This document shows, in pieces, positions 8,946 to 12,242 of a stretch of DNA of 12,242 bases (positions within the stretch are counted from its first letter, which is position 1; every line of letters begins with the position of its first letter). Source of the DNA: UBA4655 sp044337015 (GTDB lineage: Bacteria; Planctomycetota; Planctomycetia; Pirellulales; UBA1268); contig JBIIOJ010000078.1 of NCBI GenBank assembly GCA_044337015.1, forward strand, positions 1 through 12,242, written 5' to 3'. The notes below the pieces were generated by a model. The model had not been told where the DNA came from and ran no database searches. It saw only the letters and a list, made by a program, of their open reading frames with translations. The translations under genes were made by a program, and so were the position numbers.

Positions 8946-8972
8946 TTGACAGATACGGTACGGGTGTATACT
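8946..8972 (+). promoter_or_regulatory. Promoter of the imuA-imuB-dnaE2 cassette
   Basis: A perfect -35 hexamer TTGACA (8946-8951) is followed after 15 bp by TATACT (8967-8972), one mismatch from TATAAT; a second choice, TACTAT (8969-8974), gives the ideal 17-bp spacer with a poorer match. Transcription would begin near 8980 and leave a leader of about 40 nt before ATG 9021. A strong -35 box buried beside a dyad suits a promoter that is kept off and induced by damage. Confidence 0.7.
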
Positions 8973-8982
8973 ATACGTGCGT
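8960..8982. promoter_or_regulatory. Palindromic operator candidate over the imuA -10 region
   Basis: GTATA-C-TATAC (8966-8976) is a perfect 11-bp palindrome around C8971. After a 3-bp mismatch on each side, ACG (8960-8962) and CGT (8980-8982) are again complementary, making a 23-bp interrupted dyad. It covers the -10 hexamer, where a repressor would block RNA polymerase. By context (SOS mutasome cassette) a LexA-type repressor is the first suspect, but the sequence matches none of the LexA boxes I know: CTGT-N8-ACAG, GAAC-N4-GTTC, or GTTC-N7-GTTC. Confidence 0.5.
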
Positions 8983-9020
8983 TCATTCACCGGAGGGCGT
9001 GGAAGAGCACGCGAAAAGGC

Positions 9021-9827
9021 ATGGGTGTGGTGGTTGCGGCAGGGTTGGTTGCGGCAGATGTTGCGGCAGATGTTGCGCCGCTGGTTCGCCGGCTCCGCGA
9101 AGGATTGGAGGAGCGGCCGGTCGTCGTGTCGAGCGGCTATCGGGCGATCGATTCGCTCCTGCCGGATGGCGGGGTTCGGCGAGGGAGCCTTGTCGAGTGG
9201 CTTTTGCCGGGAGTGGAGGCTGCGTCCGGCGGGATCTCGCTCGCCTGCGCGGTGGCGGTCCGCGGGCTGCATGCGTCCGCGAACGGGCCGGGAGCTTCGC
9301 AGCGGGTCGTGATCATCGTCGATCGGCAGGGGCGGTTTCATCCGCCGGCGGTGTTTCCCTGGATGGGCCTCTATCCGCTCACGGGCGGACGCGAGTATCG
9401 CTGCGATCGCAGCGGCTGCAGGCTCGTCGTGGTGCGGCCATCGACCGACGACGACGAAACCTGGGCGATCGATCAGTCGCTGCGATGCTCCGGCGTGAAG
9501 GCCGTGCTGGCATGGCCGCGCCGAATCCATCCGACGGCGATGCGGCGGTGGCAGTTGGCGGCACGGTCGAGCGGTTCGGTCGGCCTGATCGCCCGGCCGA
9601 TCGCGGATCGTCGGGAGCCATCGTGGGCGCACGTGCGGCTCGTGGTGTCGCCGGTTGCCGGCGGAGGGGCGGGCGTACGGGGCTTCCGGTTGTCGACGGT
9701 GGCAGGGCCGATCGACTTCGGGGAACGTTCGGCCACGGTTGTGATCGATGCGGCGGCGCTCGAAGTGAACGGTGCTCTTGAAACGAGGCGAATGGCGAGG
9801 GAGCGAGTGCAATGTCACGCATCATGA
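9021..9827 (+). CDS. imuA: ImuA, RecA-like accessory protein of the mutagenic translesion complex
   Basis: The 268-residue protein carries the ImuA/SulA-like opening 'SGYRAIDSLLPDGGVRRGSL' (residues 38-57), equivalent to the 'LDxLLPGGGLPRGALTE' start of ImuA proteins, and a RecA-like strand 'RVVIIVDRQGRFHPPA'. No GxxxxGKT Walker A is present; 'PGVEAASGG' occupies that place, so ATP binding is doubtful. In systems studied elsewhere ImuA bridges ImuB and DnaE2 during lesion bypass. The frame is open back to a TTG at 8946, but that codon is part of the -35 box, so ATG 9021 inside the predicted transcript is chosen. Its ribosome-binding site is poor: GGAGGG (8992-8997) is too far and AAAAGG too close. 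Residues 5-18 are built from a short tandem repeat (VAAG/VAAD). The stop overlaps imuB by 16 nt. ImuA is a divergent family, and the cassette context raises confidence. Confidence 0.85.
   Translation: MGVVVAAGLVAADVAADVAPLVRRLREGLEERPVVVSSGYRAIDSLLPDGGVRRGSLVEWLLPGVEAASGGISLACAVAVRGLHASANGPGASQRVVIIVDRQGRFHPPAVFPWMGLYPLTGGREYRCDRSGCRLVVVRPSTDDDETWAIDQSLRCSGVKAVLAWPRRIHPTAMRRWQLAARSSGSVGLIARPIADRREPSWAHVRLVVSPVAGGGAGVRGFRLSTVAGPIDFGERSATVVIDAAALEVNGALETRRMARERVQCHAS
9033..9077 (+). repeat. Tandem GTTGCGGCAG(AT) repeat at the imuA start
   Basis: GTTGCGGCAG at 9033-9042 is followed by GTTGCGGCAGAT twice in tandem (9048-9059, 9060-9071) and by a partial GTTGCG (9072-9077). The steps are 15, 12 and 12 bp, and the array encodes VAAG-L-VAAD-VAAD-VA at residues 5-19. 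Confidence 0.85.
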
Positions 9828-11692
9828 CGATCTGGATTCCGAAGTGGCCGGTACAGCGGCGGCTCGTGGAGCAGCCTGAGCGGCGGAAGATCCCACTGCT
9901 CGTCTGTCGTCGCGAGCCGAGGGGCGTGATGACGGTCGTTTCGATGGCGCTCGGCGAGCGGGTGTGGAAAGCCGGCTGTGAGGCTTCTCGGGGCGGGGCT
10001 TCGCGGGCCGAAGGAGCCGCCTCGCCGATCCGCTATGATCTTTCACTGGCATACCGGGGTCTTTCATTGGCCGAGACGCTCGCGGCGATCTCGATCGCGC
10101 ACGGATCGAAGGCCTGTCGGATGGCCGAGATCGAGGCCGACGATCCCGTGGCCGATCGGATGGTGCTCGAGGGGATCGCGAGGTGGTGCCGGCGGTTCTC
10201 GCCGATCGTCGCGGTCGAGTCGTCGGATCGGCCCGAACGAATCCACGTGGACGTCACGGGCACTGCCCGGCTCTTCGGCGGCGAGGAGTCGGTCGTTCGC
10301 ACGGCGGTGTGGACACTCGCCTCGCGGGGGCTGCGCGTTCGTGCGGCCGTGGCGGATACGGCTGCGGCCGCGAGCGTTGCTTCCACGGCAGCGAGTGGCG
10401 TTGTTTCAGCCGAGGCGTGCCATCGCCGGAATGCCGCCGGCCGCCATATTGCTGGCCGACATGTTGCCAGTCGACGTGTTGCCAGTCGACGGCAGTTTTG
10501 CGTCGTTCCACCCGGGCAGCAGGCGACGCAGTTGGCGGCGATGCCCGTCGCGGCCCTCGGGAAGGAATCGATCGGCGAGAAGGCGATCACGAGCCTCGCG
10601 GAGCTCGGCGTCGCGACGATCGGGCAGCTTCTGCGGCTACCGCGAAAGAGCCTCGCATCGCGGTTTGGCGAGAGGCTCGAGCGGCGGATCGCTGAATTCC
10701 TGGGAACCCGCGAGGAGCCACTCGATGCCCTCCGCGACGACACCTTCCCGACGGCCGAGTGCCGGCTCGCGGCGCCGGCCGCCACGCTCGACGCGATCCG
10801 CTCGGTGATCGACGGACTCGTGGGGCGGTGCGTCGTACCGCTGGCCGCCCGCGGCCACGGGGTGACGGCACTGCAGGTTCGGCTCGAGTCGGCTTCGTTC
10901 GATGGCGGTCATTCGACCGAGGTCGGCGTCGCGCCGCCGGTCGTGATCGACATTGGGCTCTTCCGGCCGAGCACGTCGGTGAAACACTTGGTCGAGCTCG
11001 TCGAACTTCGGCTCTCCCGGATGCATCTGCCCGGCGAGGTGGAGTCGGTCGCGGTGGAGGTGATCGCCGCTGGGGCGGTCACGTGCCGCCAGAAGACGCT
11101 CTTCGGCAAGGAGGAGGGCGGCGGCGACGCGGCGACAGATGCCTCGAACGTCGAGATGCTGCTCGATCGGCTGGCGGGCCGGCTTGGCCGCAGGGCGGTG
11201 TTCGAGCCGAAGCCGGTGGCTGACGCGCAGCCGGAGCATGCCTGGACGCCGGCCGCCCCGGTAGCTGCAAACCTAGTGGCTGTAAAACCGGTGGCTGGAA
11301 AACCGGTGGCTGTGACTCCCGCGGCTGGAACGTTGCGTGCCGCGGCGTCCAAGGCCGAATCAGCGGGCTTCGGATCGCGAATGTCCGGATCATCGGCCGT
11401 CGTCTCGCGGGCGAGGCGGGTGCCCGTTCGGCCGATCTGGCTGGCGCCGCGGCCGGTGAGGCTCGAGACGGTGTCGATCGTGCCAGACGGCCCCCCCTTG
11501 CGGTTTCGGCTCGGGCCCGAGTCGCACCGCATTGTGAGCGCCCATGGTCCCGAGCGGATCGAGACGGCCTGGTGGCGCGGGGAGTGCGTCCGTCGCGACT
11601 ACTACGTCGTGGAGACGGAGACGGGCTCTCGGTGGTGGCTCTTCCGTAGGCTCCGCGACGGCGCCTGGTTTCTACATGGGCAATTCGCATGA
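9812..11692 (+). CDS. imuB: ImuB, inactive Y-family polymerase homologue
   Basis: The 626-residue protein has the standard ImuB layout. Residues 1-20 ('RIMTIWIPKWPVQRR') replace the DIDxF metal-binding start of active Y-family polymerases, and 'HVDVTGTARLFGGEE' (around 145-159) replaces the SIDE motif, so polymerase activity is presumably lost. A helix-hairpin-helix-like part ('LAELGVATIGQLLRLP') and little-finger region follow. The clamp-binding motif QKTLF is at 427-431. The C-terminal ImuB domain has 'RPIWLAPRPVRLETV' from 540, 'GPERIETAWWRGE' from 579 and a 'WFLHGQFA' ending. ImuB is the hub that contacts the beta clamp, ImuA and DnaE2. Two stretches look added: a basic 5-residue repeat near 207-226 and a linker (AVKPV/AGKPV) near 485-504. 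ATG 9812 overlaps the imuA end, with GAGGGAG about 9 nt upstream; the stop overlaps dnaE2 as ATGA. Confidence 0.96.
   Translation: MSRIMTIWIPKWPVQRRLVEQPERRKIPLLVCRREPRGVMTVVSMALGERVWKAGCEASRGGASRAEGAASPIRYDLSLAYRGLSLAETLAAISIAHGSKACRMAEIEADDPVADRMVLEGIARWCRRFSPIVAVESSDRPERIHVDVTGTARLFGGEESVVRTAVWTLASRGLRVRAAVADTAAAASVASTAASGVVSAEACHRRNAAGRHIAGRHVASRRVASRRQFCVVPPGQQATQLAAMPVAALGKESIGEKAITSLAELGVATIGQLLRLPRKSLASRFGERLERRIAEFLGTREEPLDALRDDTFPTAECRLAAPAATLDAIRSVIDGLVGRCVVPLAARGHGVTALQVRLESASFDGGHSTEVGVAPPVVIDIGLFRPSTSVKHLVELVELRLSRMHLPGEVESVAVEVIAAGAVTCRQKTLFGKEEGGGDAATDASNVEMLLDRLAGRLGRRAVFEPKPVADAQPEHAWTPAAPVAANLVAVKPVAGKPVAVTPAAGTLRAAASKAESAGFGSRMSGSSAVVSRARRVPVRPIWLAPRPVRLETVSIVPDGPPLRFRLGPESHRIVSAHGPERIETAWWRGECVRRDYYVVETETGSRWWLFRRLRDGAWFLHGQFA
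10433..10490 (+). repeat. 15-bp tandem repeat inside imuB
   Basis: GTTGCCAGTCGAC occurs at 10463-10475 and 10478-10490; an imperfect copy is at 10448-10460 and a weaker one at 10433-10445, all with 15-bp spacing. The translation is a run of basic pentapeptides (AAGRH, IAGRH, VASRR, VASRR) between the finger and hairpin regions. Confidence 0.8.
11264..11323 (+). repeat. 15-bp tandem repeat in the imuB linker
   Basis: Four consecutive 15-bp units (11264-11278, 11279-11293, 11294-11308, 11309-11323) start with GCTG; the middle two, GCTGTAAAACCGGTG and GCTGGAAAACCGGTG, differ at one base. They encode AANLV, AVKPV, AGKPV and AVTPA. The array lies between the clamp-binding motif and the C-terminal ImuB domain and has more A/T than its surroundings. 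Confidence 0.85.
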
Positions 11693-11714
11693 GATCGACT
11701 CGCATGAGATCGAC
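11685..11714 (+). repeat. Perfect 15-bp tandem duplication at the dnaE2 start
   Basis: TCGCATGAGATCGAC is present twice head to tail (11685-11699 and 11700-11714). Each copy carries an ATG in the same frame (11689 and 11704). The first also supplies the imuB stop (TGA 11690-11692), so the original ATGA junction was duplicated into two alternative dnaE2 starts. Confidence 0.95.
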
Positions 11715-12242
11715 CGAAGGCCGCGTTCGCTACGCCGAACTGCACTCCATCAGCAATTTCTCTTTCCTGGAAGGTGCGTCGCACCCGGAGGAACTCGTCG
11801 AGCGGGCGGCGGCGCTCGGGTATTCCGCGATCGCGATTACCGACCGAACAACGCTCGCCGGCGTGGTCCGCGGGCACGGCGCGTGGAAGTCGCTCTTTCC
11901 GGAGGGAGAGACGCGGGCGGGGGCGACGAAGCTCATCATCGGCAGCCAGGTTGAGATCGACGGCCGCTGGATCGTGCTCTGGGCGATGGACAAGAGCGGC
12001 TACTCGAACCTCGCGCGGCTTTTGACGGCGGGGTTCATGCGGCGAGGTTGCAATCCTGATGGACGTGATGCTGATGGTGGTGATGATGCCGCGGAGGGCT
12101 GGCATGCCGACAGATCCTGCCGGCTCGCGATCGACGACCTCGCGTCCCATGCCGGTGGCCTGCTGGCGGGCGTGCCGCTCGCCGAATGGTGCCATGGCGG
12201 CGTTGCCGTCACCGGCCGCCAGCTTGCCCCGTTTCGGGATAT
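11689..12242 (+). CDS. dnaE2: DnaE2 error-prone C-family DNA polymerase, N-terminal part (runs off right edge)
   Basis: The frame is open from 11689 to the window end (184 codons of a protein usually above 1,000). It is the PHP domain of a DnaE2: 'RYAELHSISNFSFLEGASHP' followed by 'EELVERAAALGYSAIAITDR', then 'LAGVVRGHGAWK' and 'KLIIGSQVEIDGRWIVLWAM'. The single His in 'ELHSIS' instead of the HLHT pattern of replicative DnaE, and the position after imuB, separate DnaE2 from DnaE1. DnaE2 is the catalytic subunit of the ImuA-ImuB-DnaE2 mutasome. Odd points: 'ITDRTT' where I recall 'ITDE(C)S' in most DnaE2, and an Asp/Gly-rich insertion (about residues 121-136) encoded by GAT-rich simple sequence. 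Start 11689 overlaps the imuB stop as ATGA; ATG 11704 in a 15-bp duplicate is an equal alternative that removes five residues. Confidence 0.95.
   Translation, partial: MRSTRMRSTEGRVRYAELHSISNFSFLEGASHPEELVERAAALGYSAIAITDRTTLAGVVRGHGAWKSLFPEGETRAGATKLIIGSQVEIDGRWIVLWAMDKSGYSNLARLLTAGFMRRGCNPDGRDADGGDDAAEGWHADRSCRLAIDDLASHAGGLLAGVPLAEWCHGGVAVTGRQLAPFRD
12057..12088 (+). repeat. GAT/GGT-rich simple sequence in dnaE2
   Basis: A run dominated by GAT, GGT and GTGATG units encodes 'PDGRDADGGDDA' inside the PHP domain, where I expect a short loop before the 'CRLAIDDL' strand. It looks like a slippage-expanded loop. Confidence 0.65.

Noticed and set aside
8946..9020. TTG start at 8946 for imuA
   Set aside because: That TTG is the beginning of the -35 box; the extra 25 residues would lie upstream of the predicted transcription start.
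8832..9818. Upstream extension of the LpoB-like frame to 9818 on the minus strand
   Set aside because: The extension is low in hydrophobic residues and antisense to imuA, and AGGAG directly precedes ATG 8831.
9812..11692. Active DinB/UmuC-type polymerase
   Set aside because: The DIDxF and SIDE acidic motifs are replaced, and the C-terminal ImuB domain and gene order identify ImuB.

Overview
The window looks like chromosomal DNA of a high-GC planctomycete. Three observations point that way: a secreted DUF1549/DUF1553 protein with the CxRCHDHPFD signature typical of that phylum, a giant surface protein whose N-terminus carries a 'RLxxERLERRDMLS' motif like the LEPR-XLL segment of planctomycetal secreted proteins, and an SOS-type imuA-imuB-dnaE2 cassette. 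Taxonomy is inferred from gene content only.

Layout. Positions 1-1159 (minus) hold the N-terminal 386 codons of a DUF1549/DUF1553 protein that runs off the left edge. Positions 1160-1559 are non-coding as far as I can see, with a weak candidate promoter and GC-rich inverted repeats. Positions 1560-6640 (minus; possibly starting at 6709) encode one giant secreted/surface protein: LEPR-like N-terminus, an N-terminal region of about 260 residues, eight DUF11 repeats and a C-terminal FG-GAP/VCBS-like domain. As given, the gene is split by a one-base loss in a six-G run at 4022-4027. Positions 6770-8107 (minus) encode a TPR-type lipoprotein resembling COG3014. Positions 8133-8831 (minus) encode an LpoB-like lipoprotein (family of the peptidoglycan-synthase activator). 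The last two sit 25 bp apart and probably form a two-gene operon.

A divergent control region (8832-9020) separates these from the plus-strand cassette imuA (9021-9827), imuB (9812-11692) and dnaE2 (11689 to beyond the window end). The cassette is tightly coupled: 16-nt overlap between imuA and imuB, ATGA overlap between imuB and dnaE2. In the canonical model, ImuA and the catalytically dead Y-family protein ImuB recruit the error-prone C-family polymerase DnaE2 to the sliding clamp for mutagenic lesion bypass. ImuB here has a QKTLF clamp-binding motif and lacks the polymerase acidic residues.

Most unusual features: (i) a perfect TTGACA -35 box and an 11-bp palindrome, GTATA-C-TATAC, on the -10 region of the imuA promoter, a candidate SOS operator unlike the LexA boxes I know; (ii) interleaved inverted repeats beside it; (iii) short tandem repeats, mostly of 15 bp, in all three mutasome genes, including a duplicated dnaE2 start codon; (iv) a block of four DUF11 repeats duplicated as a unit with a 1,562-bp offset, which independently shows that one base is missing from the giant gene. 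No RNA gene, CRISPR array or insertion sequence was found.
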